Source: Gonatopus flavifemur | Lineage: Eukaryota > Arthropoda > Insecta > Hymenoptera > Dryinidae | NCBI GenBank assembly: GCA_018340375.1 | Contig: JAFFJZ010000004.1 | Location: forward strand, 27,378,001 to 27,442,000 | Length of the DNA stretch: 64,000 nt | Reading direction: 5' to 3' | In this document: positions 23,767 to 35,511 of the stretch, in pieces | Numbering within the stretch: the first letter of the stretch is position 1 | Layout: each line of letters opens with the position of its first letter | The notes under the pieces: generated by a model | Databases searched by the model: none | Seen by the model: only the letters and a program-made list of their open reading frames with translations | Told to the model about the DNA's origin: nothing | Translations under genes and position numbers: made by a program

Positions 23767-25517
23767 TATAGTAGATTATTATTAGAAAGCCATAGAAAGT
23801 ATGGAAGGTAAAACATATTTCCAACCAATGAGAATATTGAGCTGCAACAATATTGTATGTTGAAACAAATCATTAACCATGGGTACTCATTGACAAGCAA
23901 TTACTCGCCCCTTTCAATTATACAAGATTACGATGAACAGCAATTGTCAACTGACCTGTTTCACCGCATTTCCGACAACAAGTTACATGAACTAATCCAA
24001 TGAGTGTTTAGCACAGTTCACGTGAACCGGCTGCTCAATATTTACGACTCATCTGATGAATTCATCAAGTCATTGAGAAAGAATCATAAAATTACCATAT
24101 TAGGTACAATATCACCTTTGTATTTAATACGTAAACCTCACCTTGCAACGCGGTTCAATGAACGCTTTTTAACGATACACATTCTCGTCAGTGTGATTAC
24201 TAACTTTCACATATAACTGCACATTTTTCTAAAGATTCAACAAAGATAAAGTATAAAATCCCTTCATTTGCAAAACAGTGGAAATATAAAATCACGATAT
24301 CCACAAATGTTAGAAATTATAATTCCGATACATAGAATCATTTTGAATGATCCTAATTCCCGTGGAAGAGATAAAAATGTCAAATCTTTCGTCGGTACAC
24401 GACATTATATTCGTATTCAATACAATGCGTGGTATCACGATATCTCTCGGTACTGCGTATGATGAAAAAATTCATAAATCACGATGATCATATACGTTCC
24501 ACTAATTACACCAATCTTTGAATTGAATGTCCTCGTATGCTCGATGTAACTGATTTATCATAATCAGTACGATGTTCGGATCATAAATATAACCTCCTAA
24601 ATACAATATCATACCTCATAAATTAGTATTTGGTAAAATTTACTACCTTGATGTTGCACGTGATTTCGATATTGGATAGAATTCATACTGTATCACCGTT
24701 CCGTCAGAATAAACAATTCATCGCAATTTGATAGTCAATCCCTCTTTGATTCTCTGGTCCACATGCGAATTATACGCTAGCTTTGTAATTCCGATGCAAA
24801 TCTCGTATATTTGAAATGAAATTTTGAAATTTCACTTATGAGAATAGTTATTATCTTCGCAAATAAACATTGTAATCTTATGTCACTATCCGATCTACTA
24901 TTGATACAATTGCAGAAGTTTGCTCCAGAAATTATTGTCAAATTTCAATAATCGGGGAAAAAATGGGAATTCTTCAAAAAATTACTGTGCAGTGAAGTGC
25001 GTTTGCAGCTGATAAAATCCTCTGCAAAATGTCAACTTTTGTATTCCCAAGTCATAATTTCCCTTCGAGCACTCAGAGAAATTTTTATAGTGACTATAAC
25101 TAAAACCTCTCAACTAACTATAACTAAATATTCCTAATAACAGCTGTTAAAAATTTGATTGATTCAACTAAGAAATTATAGTTAATATAATTAAGTTTGT
25201 TTTAGTATTCGATTGTTTTTGGACACTTTCCTTTCTTCCATACGTATTATAGGACGCATCAGTCAAAGTTGTCAAAATTGTCGCTTCAAACTGTGCAATT
25301 TAGATCGTCTGGGGTCTGAAGGCTGAATTGATTTTGAATGCGTATTTTTCTCTACAATGGCAGTACTATTCTCATAAGCATTCATTCATTCTTATAAGCA
25401 GGAACGTAGTGACAAATATTGATATAGTTTATAAATTACAATCAAACTATATAATTTCCCTGGTCGACATTGCGATAAAAGTGGATAGAATGTGAAAAAA
25501 TAATACAAAAATAGATA
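23767..25517. other. AT-rich DNA, nothing recognised
   Basis: No recognisable exon. Short plus-strand frames at 24004-24216 and 24268-24462 have no motif. Confidence 0.45.
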
Positions 25518-26363
25518 CACGGAGAAAAAAGACGTCCTAGATATTACTATACTTTTCACTGAAGTAGCAGCATAAGTGACATAGTATAAGTTTTACAACA
25601 CAGTGTAGTAAAAATTATTGCTGAATGATTTGAAGAATCGTTTAATTTGGCCAGGGCATAATATAAGGGTCAGTTCTTACCCAAAAGTTAGTCCTAAAAG
25701 AAAACGATCAGTTCTGAAACGTACAAACGGTTAGTTCGTAAAAAATTACCCAATTTTCAGTTAAATGTTTTCCTTTTTATTTTCATTTTTTCAAATCGAG
25801 TATCCAATACTGCCCTGTTACAAAATAAGCCTTTCACCTCATATCGAGGGATATCATTGATTCAGTAGTGATATTCATTTAAAAAAAATGAATCTTGATG
25901 CCAAAAATAAAATCAAGGTAGCATCAAATAATTCAAGAAATACTTTTCACACAAATTTCTCACTTCATATTGGAAGGGTTTTCTCTCGAAATAGAAAGAC
26001 TATTTCTTTTTTCTTCAGCTGATGTTCTCACAGTATAGTTTATAAAAAAGGAATCTTGATTAAATAAAATGTAATGAGATAGATATATCATTTATTGAAT
26101 GCATAAATAGATATTAAGTTTATTAATTATCATATACCGTTTTATTAATTCACAAAGACGATACAGTACCTTTTTTTTTTAGAAATTGAGTGTCCACCGT
26201 TTCGGTTAGTTCTTAAATTTACTTCCATTATGCCCTGAATTTGGCGCAACTTCATATCATGAAACATTGATTTTTACTACAATGTGTTGTAAAAATCATA
26301 CTTACCTATGGTGCTATTTCAATACGGAATGTAGTAATATTCAAAACCAAATTTCTCTCCGTG
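25518..26363. mobile_element. foldback element with CACGGAG ends, interrupted
   Basis: It starts CACGGAGAAAAAAGACGTCC and ends AATTTCTCTCCGTG. Arms of about 110 bp pair imperfectly; TTTTACAACACA-TGTAGTAAAAAT on the left matches the complement near 26273. Flanking dinucleotides are TA and CA. The centre (25652-26237) is a separate hAT-type insertion. Without it the element would be about 250 bp, like its relatives. Confidence 0.82.
25652..26237. mobile_element. hAT-type MITE nested in foldback element, 8-bp duplication
   Basis: The ends are CAGGGCATAAT and ATTATGCCCTG. The word AATTTGGC lies immediately on both sides (25644-25651 and 26238-26245), a perfect 8-bp target duplication. CAGGG ends and an 8-bp duplication are hAT features. 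Subterminal repeats of the type GGTTAGTTC or GGTCAGTTC-TTA lie near both ends. No transposase frame is present, so it is a non-autonomous 586-bp element. Its position inside 25518-26363 shows it inserted later. Confidence 0.88.
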
Positions 26364-28040
26364 CACCAATGTCATTTTTGTAACCTTCTACATATGATTT
26401 TTGCAGATTATTATCTGAGTTATTATTTTTCACGAATTCACAAGTCATTGTAACCAAGATTTATAAATTATCCCATTATAATGTAGCTTATCATTAAAAA
26501 GTAGTTGTGAAAAATACTTATGCTTATTAAAAATCGAATAATTTCGATCTTCACCTCTGGTTACATCGTACAATAAAATTTAGTAAGTGATACTAAAGAA
26601 GAGTAGTTGAGACGTTATTTTACTAATTTTTTCAAATAATGGCAACTAATACTTTTTCTCAGTGAGCTGTTTGAAAAACTGAAAAAAATATCGACAACAA
26701 CGGTCATACTCAATTCGCTGTAGATTGTTAGATAATCATGACAGAGCAAAGGGATACACAAAAAAAGTCAAATGATATTCAAAAAGTAGACTTTGTCCCT
26801 TGAATTGCTCTTTGGATTGCTGTTGTATCATAATTTTTTGCTGAGGTCATCCATGTTTGGAACGGACTGATGTTAAACTTTTCATTAGTAGTCTAGATTG
26901 TAGAAATGTTTCCTCCTTCCAGTCTGGAGTAGAATTACGTTAACCTTGATTAACTTGCAGCGAGTATTGATTGAACATGATAACTAAGTTATTACTAAGA
27001 ATGAAGAACAGGAACAATTTTGGCAATTAACCCGTCTTTGGGGGTTCAATAGACCTTAGGGAAGTCTTTGGCTCTATAACTTGGAGTTTAGATTGTGACT
27101 TTGGATTTGTACTGCCATTTATTCTTGTAAAGGGGCATCACTGCCGAGATATGCATCTTGGTAACAATATTCGAAGAATGAGGGAACGGCATTTGTTCCT
27201 TCGGCTACGGGTTCGAAAAATCTCGTGTGAGTTTTACGTAGATATTCGGAGGTGTGACCTCAACGGATCAACAAAGGATCGAAATCAAAGGGAATTTCTT
27301 GATCTTTCAATATGTTTCTTCTAACTACTCCAATGGGACCTACCGTGTACACTGAGAGAAGAGATTATATAAACATTGCCAAAATTCCAGTCATAGTTAT
27401 TGAAAAGTATGATAATTGAGTGACACGTGGGGATTTCAGTTAAACGTTCCTTTCTCCTCAATTATAATCACCCCATATCTAATATACCACGCGATATTAA
27501 GAGAAAAAAGGATTATTTTATATACATTGGAGTATAAGGTACGCAATAAAATATTGTCCATCACTTTACAATATAGTATGTGAATTCGGTTGAACGAATC
27601 CTCACTAAGTAGTTTAGTAAAATTTCACCATTATGCCTGTCAAATATTTCTGAGAGGTGAAATTCTAATGGATTCAGTAATTGAATATCAATTCAAAAAG
27701 ATCGATTTCCTAACACAAATAATAATGATTGCATTAATGTGACACAAGCGCTAGGACTCAAATCAATTTTTTGTGAATAATGTACGCAAAAATGCGTGAG
27801 TTTATTTGAAATATCTATCCGTACAGCATTTTTCCAGTGTTTCAAATCATGTTCTAAAAACCCCTAGACAGCAATACAGTTCAGAGAGAATTCATATTCA
27901 ATACTCTTTGGATTCTGAGAATTCATAAAGAATTCGATATGAATACAGATGGAATTTTTGTGTTGTATGGGTTTTAAATAAACCTAATATTGCGTAATAT
28001 GTAATGAAACAATTGGCTCAAGTTTCAATAAGAAGTTAGA
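26364..28040. other. AT-rich DNA, nothing recognised
   Basis: No gene visible. A possible orphan end CACTGAGAGAAGAGATTATA lies near 27351, but I found no partner end. Confidence 0.4.
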
Positions 28041-28059
28041 CCAACTCTATTCAAATTTC

Positions 28060-28335
28060 GCCACTTGGTGCCTCCGGGGCCACGTGCTAATATCGCCTGA
28101 TCAACCAGGGATTCCCCAAATCTCATTTTTATATGAATTTGAATCTCTCCGAAGGGCCTGAAGCAAGAAGAATTTTAGAGTTATCATCTGAATTACTTGG
28201 GAACTCTAAATGAGTCAAAAAATCCTATAACTTTGCCCCTCCGTGGGCACGTGTTAATATTCTTTGATTGACTTAGGAGTTTCTAAGTATTATTTTTAAG
28301 TGAATTTGAATCCTTCTGAGGAAACTCAGGAAAAA
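28060..28335 (+). repeat. diverged 167-bp tandem duplication
   Basis: CACGTGCTAATAT (28081) and CACGTGTTAATATTC (28248) begin two parallel units. Each later carries ATGAATTTGAATC-CT or GTGAATTTGAATCCT and a closing GAA-G-GCCTGA-like segment. The period is 167 bp. Identity is moderate, so the duplication is old. Confidence 0.5.
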
Positions 28336-29308
28336 ACATGTGAGTGGAAAAGCACAAGTCGTGCGCTGCTATGTATCTATAAGCGAAACCCAAGATTTTC
28401 TATGGCGAAAAAATCTTCAACTCATAATAACTCAGCATATAGTGCATGTCATGGAGAAATATTTATACTTTGACTTTATAATTCGACTATACACTTTCGA
28501 TTAAGCACGCAACAAACTTGATCAGTTCATCCGATATTGAAATATAAACGTTTCAATTTTTCATCCGATCAAAATATCATGGATTCTTCTCCGCCATTGA
28601 TTTCTTCTAATCACGATAGATTTTCGCAATCGAATTTGGGTGGGTTTCCAACCAATAGGTGTATCCTGTTTTTTTTTTCGCGCCAACATCCAACCGTATC
28701 CATGTATTCTGTCCCTTCCTATCTTTTTCGGCTTCCAATAACGTGCATTTCAGTGTAGTACGGTATGGTTGTAGAAATGTAAGCAAATAATCTGTCAGTG
28801 AAGCAATGAGCTCACAAGTTCCTCATATTACTCAGAAGAAGAACAATTGTAGATGAATGAATTACAGGTTGTTGCGGTTTATGTAATTGGGAACAACAAT
28901 AAGATAAAATGTCTTGAAATTTATATCACACCGAAGAATTAATGAACAAATGCATGGATGAAAAGGTTATCTGTGAGAAATTTGCATTTCAGAGTCAAAA
29001 ATATTGACCTTTCAAACGATCACAAAACTTTCTTCAAACGAGGAAGCGATTCACTCCTACTGTTTGTATTGTCAAGAATTTTCAAATCAAATATTGTCGA
29101 CTGTCATGGTCATTGTATCATTTTGAACTTTGACCGGAGGCATTTTAAAAAACTTGAATCAAAAAGTAAAACCTACCATTGACTCCGATCTGTTACGTAT
29201 AATAGAGTGAATCATGCTGGATTCAATTTTCTGTTCTAATATCATCTTGTTCATGCTTCCAAAAGTCTCTTTCTAAATCTATCCATGTGAAAAGATTGGT
29301 CTTGGCCA
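28336..29308. other. AT-rich DNA, nothing recognised
   Basis: Short plus-strand frames at 28537-28758 and 28958-29182 show no domain. Confidence 0.4.
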
Positions 29309-30000
29309 ACATATGGGCTGAAAAGTCCCGGGCTTGACAAAGGAAACACGGTTTTTTTCGTTTAAAATTAGCTTTATTCATCAACGTAATCTCCATCAAA
29401 AACAACGCAATCATTTCAGCGCCGCTCTATCACTTCAATACCACTTTTGTAGAACGATTTATCTTTTGCCTCAAAATAGGCCTCAGTTTCAGCGATAACT
29501 TCTTCATTCGAGCGAAATTTCTTACCGGCGAGCATTTTTTTCAAGTCTGCGAACAGCCAATAGGAGCTGGGAGCCGAATTTGGCGAATACGGTGAATGTG
29601 GAAGCAATTTGAAGTTCAATTCATTTAGCTTTGCCATTGTTTTGGTTGACTTGTGGCATGGTACGTTGTCTTGATGAAATAAAAGCAAACCAACATTTCA
29701 TCGTGGTTTCTGATGGAGCGGAGTCCCCATAACACTTCTCAAGCCATTGCTTCGCTTGAACGGTATTTTTTCCCATCAAGAAGCAGTGTAAAATTGAGAC
29801 ACGAAATTGTTTTTGATCCATTGTTTTAAAAATAACAAAAGTAGCGTTACTCTTAGTACAATAACTCACAAACTAATGAATAGAATATCATGAAATTTTG
29901 ACAGTTGTCTTTTGAAAGTTAGTACTAACTGAACAACAGGTGAATGCAGTAAAACTCGCGCCATCCAGGTGTTAAGCCCGGGACTTTTCAGCCCATCTGT
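29309..30000 (-). mobile_element. irritans/Himar-like mariner, internally deleted
   Basis: Ends ACA(T/G)ATGGGCTGAAAAGTCC pair at both sides. They resemble the known Himar1-type end, which reads TTGGCTGATAAGTCC. The right flank is TA; the left flank has mutated to CA. Full-length members are about 1.3 kb, so about 600 bp is missing from the middle. It is clearly a different lineage from the two CGAGGGTGG mariners in this window. Confidence 0.9.
29416..29869 (-). pseudogene. deleted irritans-type mariner transposase
   Basis: The N-terminal piece (29869 downward) begins with a Himar-like MDQKQFRVSILHCFLMGKNT and continues through the first helix-turn-helix to about residue 45. The next recognisable piece, in another frame, begins LLFHQDNVPCHKS and runs to the C-terminal EVIAETEAYFEAK. 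The middle of the protein, including the first catalytic Asp, is deleted at the junction near 29690. The third catalytic position has also changed: the usual SPDLAPSD is here SPNSAPSS. The protein is inactive on three counts. Confidence 0.9.
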
Positions 30001-30645
30001 TAGGTCAAAACTAAATTGGAATTGTGAATGAGAATGGGCATGGGGAACTATACATGTTAAAATAACTCATTTATCGATCCTCTCCTCAAATACCATTGAT
30101 AGTTTTTGCATGCCCATTTCCATACCAAATGTATGCCCAATTTAGGCCCAGTAGACCTAATTTTCTTACATGGGTGATTTTGACACCAGTGTTTAATTTT
30201 TTCGTCTTGGGCAATATCGATCCCAGTCATACCAATCGTATCATAGTGGATCGAAGGATTAGTATTCGAAACCAAATCTATTGCAAAAACTGAGTTGACG
30301 AAAAAAGTCTGAAAACGTCACAATAATTCAATGTTTTCTATCATTTCTTATCACGCGCCTTATAAGATATCGAATCAATTGGATTTCCCCAATGGACTGA
30401 GGATCAGAAATCTGTTGCATGAACATAACAATAATTCGGGTCTGAACGATTTAGTTGAATAAACATTGTCCAACAGGAGAAAATATAAATAATGCGGGCA
30501 ATGACTGATCAAAAATGCTGATTGTGGTAATAAGGGTATGTCCATACTGAAACAAATTCGAGACTGTTCCTAGTTTCAGAATTAATTGACTGATATTGAA
30601 CATTGAATCAACAAAACATCTTTCGTGAAGATACGATCTTGGAAA
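30001..30645. other. AT-rich DNA with one possible foldback remnant
   Basis: Around 30020-30175 short inverted words occur (ATGGGCATG, GCATGCCCAT, and TTTTCTTACATGGG at the right). The left partner of that right end is not found. No gene is visible. Confidence 0.35.
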
Positions 30646-30999
30646 TCATATTTTCAATGTATTTTCATGAGCCGCGAACGTCTGAAATATTCCAATGATT
30701 ACAGAACTTGCAATATTGTATAGCATTGAAATATGCAAGATCGATACGCAAACCCAGATGTACACAAGAGAACTCGGATATTGTATTTTTCCATATCTAC
30801 TGTGTCTGAGTTTGACAGGGATTACTTCTTCAAATAATACTGGAAGAATAACAAGAATAGAATCAGTTCTCCTGTAAATCAGAGACTCGCGATATAAATT
30901 TCGTTCATATTTCGTGCAGCTAAGTGTAGATGTAGGACATATTTGGAAAACATAGAGCAGAAGATATATCACAGAGACAGAAAACGGATTTCGCATCAT
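30646..30999 (-). CDS. hypothetical small protein with signal-peptide-like start
   Basis: A 117-codon frame whose ATG lies in a favourable AAACA context. The first 27 residues (MMRNPFSVSVIYLLLYVFQI followed by CPTSTLS) look like a secretory signal peptide, then a Cys and a charged segment. A second hydrophobic stretch lies near residues 77-105. I recognise no family. Inside the frame, GAAGAA-GTAATC and ACACA-GTAGAT could act as splice donors, so the true exon might be shorter. AT-rich DNA often gives hydrophobic frames by chance, so support is weak and no upstream promoter is evident. Confidence 0.2.
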   Translation of the reverse strand: MMRNPFSVSVIYLLLYVFQICPTSTLSCTKYERNLYRESLIYRRTDSILVILPVLFEEVIPVKLRHSRYGKIQYPSSLVYIWVCVSILHISMLYNIASSVIIGIFQTFAAHENTLKI

Positions 31000-31571
31000 T
31001 GTTTAGCATCTGAAGTCAACCCTGGGCATTTGTTGGTTTTGAAATAATAATAAATCTCATCAAAGTGTCCAAAAAAGAGGATATTCTTGTTCCAAACACT
31101 GAAAATAAAATGATTTCTTAGGAACAAGATTAAAATTTCCTACTATTCGGTTTATGGTAGAACCACAGAGCACGTAACGTTATAGTGACATGTCATTGTA
31201 ATATTCTCTTTCAACTTTGACAAAAAACAATAGATAGGATTCTATTGGAATCGATAGGTTCCTGTCGATTTCCTGTGTGGTTTAGTCACAGCCGCTTGAG
31301 AATTCCAATTGAATTCTGTGTGGAAGTAAATGCAAAGATATTCTATTAGTTTTTATTGATGTAGTCGATCAAATCTCATACGTACTGATGGGAAAAGGAT
31401 TCCTATTAGAAAAACATGTTGTTTTGTCACAGCATCTATGGGAATTTACTGAATTTCATTCAACATTTTTAATAGGGAGATATTATTGTAATGTTATGTG
31501 GTGTGAGGGTGAGAATGATGTATGTAAGGATAATAATGGGAAAAAATAACAGCTCATTTATTCACTCAGAG
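31000..31571. other. AT-rich DNA, nothing recognised
   Basis: No recognisable exon or bounded repeat. Confidence 0.4.
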
Positions 31572-31733
31572 CCGGGATGGGCATCCTCAATTACTTTTTG
31601 TACTTCAAGTACTTTTTCTCGTCAAGTACTTTCTAATCCGTTGTTAAAAATCTCTATTTTATGGGAATAAAAAAGTGTTTGGTAGAAAAAAGTACTCCAA
31701 GTATAAAAAGTGATTGAGGCTGCCCATCCCTGC
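31572..31733. mobile_element. hAT-like MITE with GGGATGGGCA ends, copy A
   Basis: Left CGGGATGGGCATCCTCAATT pairs with right GATTGAGGCTGCCCATCCCTG. Inside, AAGTACTT-type words repeat: ACTTCAAGTACTTTTTCTCG and TCAAGTACTTTC. Flanks CTCAGAG and CTTAGAG differ by one base and could be a decayed 7-8 bp duplication, as expected for hAT. A related, more decayed copy lies at 47346-47500. Confidence 0.72.
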
Positions 31734-32322
31734 CTTAGAGTTTTTTGTTTCGAGCTCAGAAGAAATAATACAAAACTTTTCCTGTCTCCTCTAAAGGAAT
31801 ATTCCACAAAAATTCTCACTTAACAAAAGAATGATATCACAGAGTGATTTTATGAAATATCGACTCACTTGGACAAGCGACGAACTTTTTCTTATTTGTA
31901 TCCACGCACTATAGCAAAGCAGACTTTTCATCATTATTCTGAATCCAACTATAATCGTGTTGAATCTGTTAACAAAAATGCCAAAAATCTAAATTTCATG
32001 GGAGAAAATTACATTTCTCTAAATATTCCAACTAAAACACAAGTACACTACAAATAAATACAAAATTCTTGTAACCTCATCATCATAGTGTCATCCGGAA
32101 TTCTACGATGGATACGTCGTTTTGCACGCATGTTGAGAGACAGGTGAAAAAATGAGATAAGTGGAGAGGGCTTCTTGCAGGATTTTCAAGTAAAGTTGGC
32201 CTAGTCGAAATTTTTATTGCTCCCTCGTACAAACTGTGAACACTTTTCTTTTAGCAATACTTTTCTTTCCCATCTTCACGACAAGAAAAAGCTCAAACAA
32301 ACTCTGGAGTCGAGGAGGGGAG
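31734..32322. other. AT-rich DNA upstream of a possible promoter
   Basis: No repeat or exon recognised. A 62-codon frame at 31869-32057 has no motif. Confidence 0.35.
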
Positions 32323-32356
32323 TATAAATTTTCCTACGGTTCCTTGCGTTCTTCAC
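32323..32356 (+). promoter_or_regulatory. possible TATA-box core promoter
   Basis: TATAAA (32323-32328) sits in a GC-rich setting (GAGGAGGGGAG just before). About 30 bp downstream is TTCACATTG, a weak match to the arthropod initiator TCA-K-T-Y. The spacing is right for a TATA-initiator promoter and a candidate secreted-protein frame starts about 430 bp downstream. In AT-rich DNA this may be coincidence. Confidence 0.2.
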
Positions 32357-32781
32357 ATTGATCACAGGTAGTCGTCTACAAACATACAAGCAGTGAAGAA
32401 AGGACGTGAAGCACGCAAATAACACAACTTGGCAGAATAATAAATGAGGCACTGAACGAAAGAAAGTGGAAAATAGAGACGAGCTGCTGTCTTATATTCT
32501 CAGATAAGAGAGGTGAATGGAGAACAGGATGAAGAAGATGTTAGACGAATTCAAACATTAGTGGAATGGATTCCTACGGCACAAGAACGATTGATGCCAA
32601 TCTATCTGAAGGAAATTTCATTTTGTTCTGATAAATTGGTGACAAATCCCAGTCGAGGGTTATGGAACATGTGGAAGTTTACGTCGATCACTTGTAACGA
32701 CTGGTTAAATTGAATTAAGATTCTGTGGCGGTTTGTATTTCTGCTGTGAAATATTCTGATATATTTTAATTAAACATAAAG

Positions 32782-33031
32782 ATGACATTCAAGTGGATAA
32801 TTCTTCATTTTATTTTGGCACGAGGTTGCTTTGATGGTAATGAGATAGTAAACTCCGAATCAAGATGAAATGTTATTAACCATCCTCATGTAGGAGAATT
32901 ATTTTGTTTCAGATCGATTGGTACGTTTCTGTCGTTCCGGGCGTAAAACTGATCCACTGATATTTGCTTCAAAAATGATTTTCCTACGTCATTCAATTTG
33001 CAAGGGAATTTTCCAGTTTATGATGTGTTGA
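32782..33031 (+). CDS. candidate two-exon small secreted protein
   Basis: The ATG at 32782 opens MTFKWIILHFILARGCFD, a short signal-peptide-like sequence. The frame is cut after the first base of the next codon by a GTAATGAG donor (32837). A pyrimidine-rich ATTATTTTGTTTCAG acceptor ends at 32912. Joining 32782-32836 to 32913-33031 keeps the frame open to a TGA at 33029-33031, giving about 57 residues with a short 76-bp phase-1 intron. A signal-peptide exon followed by a phase-1 intron is common in insect secreted-peptide genes. I see no homologue and the exon 2 peptide has no clear cysteine pattern. This is a weak prediction that RNA data could settle. Confidence 0.2.
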
Positions 33032-33199
33032 ATTTTGAAAAAATTGCAGTAGTTTTTTGATTCCAACGTTCGAAAATAAGCCTCGAATACGTTATCATTC
33101 CCCTAAGAAAAAATACCACGAGTGCCATTTCGATCAGAAGTATTGTTGTCCGAGATGAAATCCCAACTACCAGAGCTACAATTGATATTGTTCACAATT

Positions 33200-33200
33200 C

Positions 33201-33236
<36 letters not shown>
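33200..33236. repeat. CTGT/CT microsatellite
   Basis: A few TCTG units run into about twelve CT units. Confidence 0.9.
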
Positions 33237-33388
33237 CGTCTATTCATAGGTACAGGTTAATCAAAGATCAAAAGAGGAGCAATTTGTCCCGCTTCCAATC
33301 CCCCACTCCCCTACACGTTTAAACAAATTGAAAGAGAGGACAAAAACTTCGCTAGATCCGGCACCGTTATTCACAATATTGACTCTTC

Positions 33389-33406
33389 TTTTTTTTTTTT
33401 TTTTTT
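33389..33406. repeat. 18-base poly-T run
   Basis: Uninterrupted T run (33389-33406). It could be a retro-insertion tail or simple slippage; no matching element body was identified. Confidence 0.85.
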
Positions 33407-33859
33407 GGAGAATCGAATAGAGCACGCGTTATTCACCCTAAAGACCTCTACGTGTGAAGGAGGAATCAATTGGTCCATTGATTCTGAGAAAGGATGGATT
33501 TTCCTGACTTTTTTTACTCCAATTCAAATGTGGTCAACCGGGTTTATGCCTCTAGCTCGCGGGATCCAAGGTTCAGAAGTGGGGAAACGCGAGTTACAGA
33601 TCATTAAAGAAATCAGATACCCTAATCAATTGTTAACGTACTAAATTTATATAATAAAATGAATAGTTATGATTATTGATCAGAAAAGGTAATGATTTCA
33701 GAGCTATTCTTATAAATTGTCGCGCACGCGGGTTGAATCTATAAAGATTTACAAGCCCTGAGACGTCTATAGATGTGTTATGAATCAACATATCAGTGTC
33801 TATAGCCTTTATCTTGATGAGAGAAAATGATTTTCCAACGATATACAATCAGAACTCCG

Positions 33860-34310
33860 TACCGATTTAACATGATGAGCTGCTATACCCACGCTCAGAT
33901 CCTAGATGTGTTTCAAATTGTAGACCCAGGTAGGCCCACAGGTCTAAAAACCGCAAGAGAGTGTCTGTTTCTGCAGTAGTCGTTAGATCGACTGTTTGTT
34001 GCCTTAGTAACGTTGACATTCCCTTCTCAGTCCTTTTGGATCGTATACGGAAGCCTATAGTGCTTGGTTAATTACCTTAAGATGTTCGTCTTTAGGGACG
34101 AAGGAGCGCCGAGACACTGCCTGTTCACCCCTATTCATTCCCAGACGCAGTTGATTCCGGCGTCGGGAAGCGACGCGGAACACAATTTGGCCTAGCGGCA
34201 GTGGTATGTACCATGAATCACATGGGTATCACTGCCTCACGTGGCGACGGCAGCCCGCTCGACTTGAACACGAATGTGAGTAGAAAAAGAATGTATGCTA
34301 CGAAACGGAC
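33860..34310. other. GC-richer unrecognised island
   Basis: Composition rises clearly above the surroundings (for example GGCGTCGGGAAGCGACGCGG near 34157), with several CpG. This could be an old transposon, a 5' exon or a regulatory island. No frame longer than 60 codons has a motif. The 89-codon frame just downstream (34314-34583) is rich in charged residues but unrecognised. Confidence 0.3.
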
Positions 34311-34789
34311 GTTATGGACGAAGAAAGGGACAAAGTCGTGCGCGAACTAATGGATGGTGTTACTTTTCCCTCGTTCCCATGGAGAATAGAGGAAAGAAGT
34401 ACGACCACAATACTTTTGAAATGTTCTCAAAAACGTAACCTAGATTGGTCTCAAAATCTACTACTAGTAACCATGGGAACCAAGTGTTTAACCAATAAGA
34501 CTCCGGTTTTCACCGTCGCAAGCGCCATTAGTGATAAAATTGTGAACTTCCTGGATCATGATTTCATGGACACTTTCCGTTAGAGAAACCAGGGTTTGAT
34601 CGTACTCAATTTCTCTATTCTTCATGCTCGTTACGCAATCTTATTGGTTTTATCGACAATTCTCGTCAATCTTCATATTTCCATTCACGTACCGTCAATA
34701 GACGGTTTCGTTTAGTGACTCGTCACAAGGATGGCAGATTCATCATGTGAATGATTGAGCCAATGTATTGGCTGAGCATTCCTGGGAAA

Positions 34790-34965
34790 AAATCAATAGT
34801 AGAAGAGTATATCTGATTTTTGAGCAGATCTGGTTTAAGGGATTAGATCAGATCAGAACAGATCTCAGTAGATCTAATCAAATCCTGGAAAATCTGGTTA
34901 GATCTGAATTGAATATGACATTTAATCTTGAAGAGCAATTGGTGGTTCAATTATCAGGAGTTTTG
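34790..34965 (+). repeat. AGATC-rich short repeat
   Basis: AGATC(T/A) words recur at irregular short spacing, including GCAGATCTGG, TTAGATCAGATCAGAACAGA, GTAGATCTAATC and GTTAGATCTGAA. It looks like a degenerate minisatellite. The 66-codon frame over it is a by-product. Confidence 0.5.
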
Positions 34966-35218
34966 TGATATCCGTCTGCATATGGATTTGATTTTGAACA
35001 TATATTGTGACAAACACAAGCCAAAATCGCGGTTTTTTCAGATTTCAATTCGTGTAAAAACTTATAACAACTGATTGCTTCACGGCAAAATGTGACAATG
35101 ATTTTTTTTAACTTTTATTTGAATTCTATAAAATAGAACAATGCTTGATTTTTCCAACTAATTTCTTAATAGTTATTCAGGAGGCCCCAAAGTCGAGGCC
35201 TCAAAAAAATGTTGTCCC

Positions 35219-35511
35219 ATGGCGGACAGTTATTTTTGGTATTGGTGAGTCTGAAGGATGGAAAAACACCGGATCTTCAAAAGAAAGGTCCCTTACGATA
35301 CAATCTACCATGCTTTGCCAAAGAATGAAAACATGGCGGATGTTTGAAGAAGAACTTCTGTTTCGCACTATTCTGTGCTTGAAAACACAATGTTATAATC
35401 AACTTTTCTGGCAAAATGTGGCAGATTGGCTCACAAAACATTTTGACAAACAAAACAACACCAGAAACATTGAAATCGGTCAAGTAGTTCCGGTGATTAA
35501 TTGTCCGCCAT
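35219..35511. mobile_element. possible small MITE with ATGGCGGACA ends
   Basis: ATGGCGGACAGTTATT at the left pairs with TTAATTGTCCGCCAT at the right (two mismatches). A third ATGGCGGA word lies inside at about 35333. A 126-codon frame (35145-35525) spans the element but has no recognised domain. Confidence 0.35.

Noticed and set aside
33389..33406. Poly-T run as the tail of a minus-strand retroposed copy
   Set aside because: No body with promoter boxes or target duplication was found beside it.
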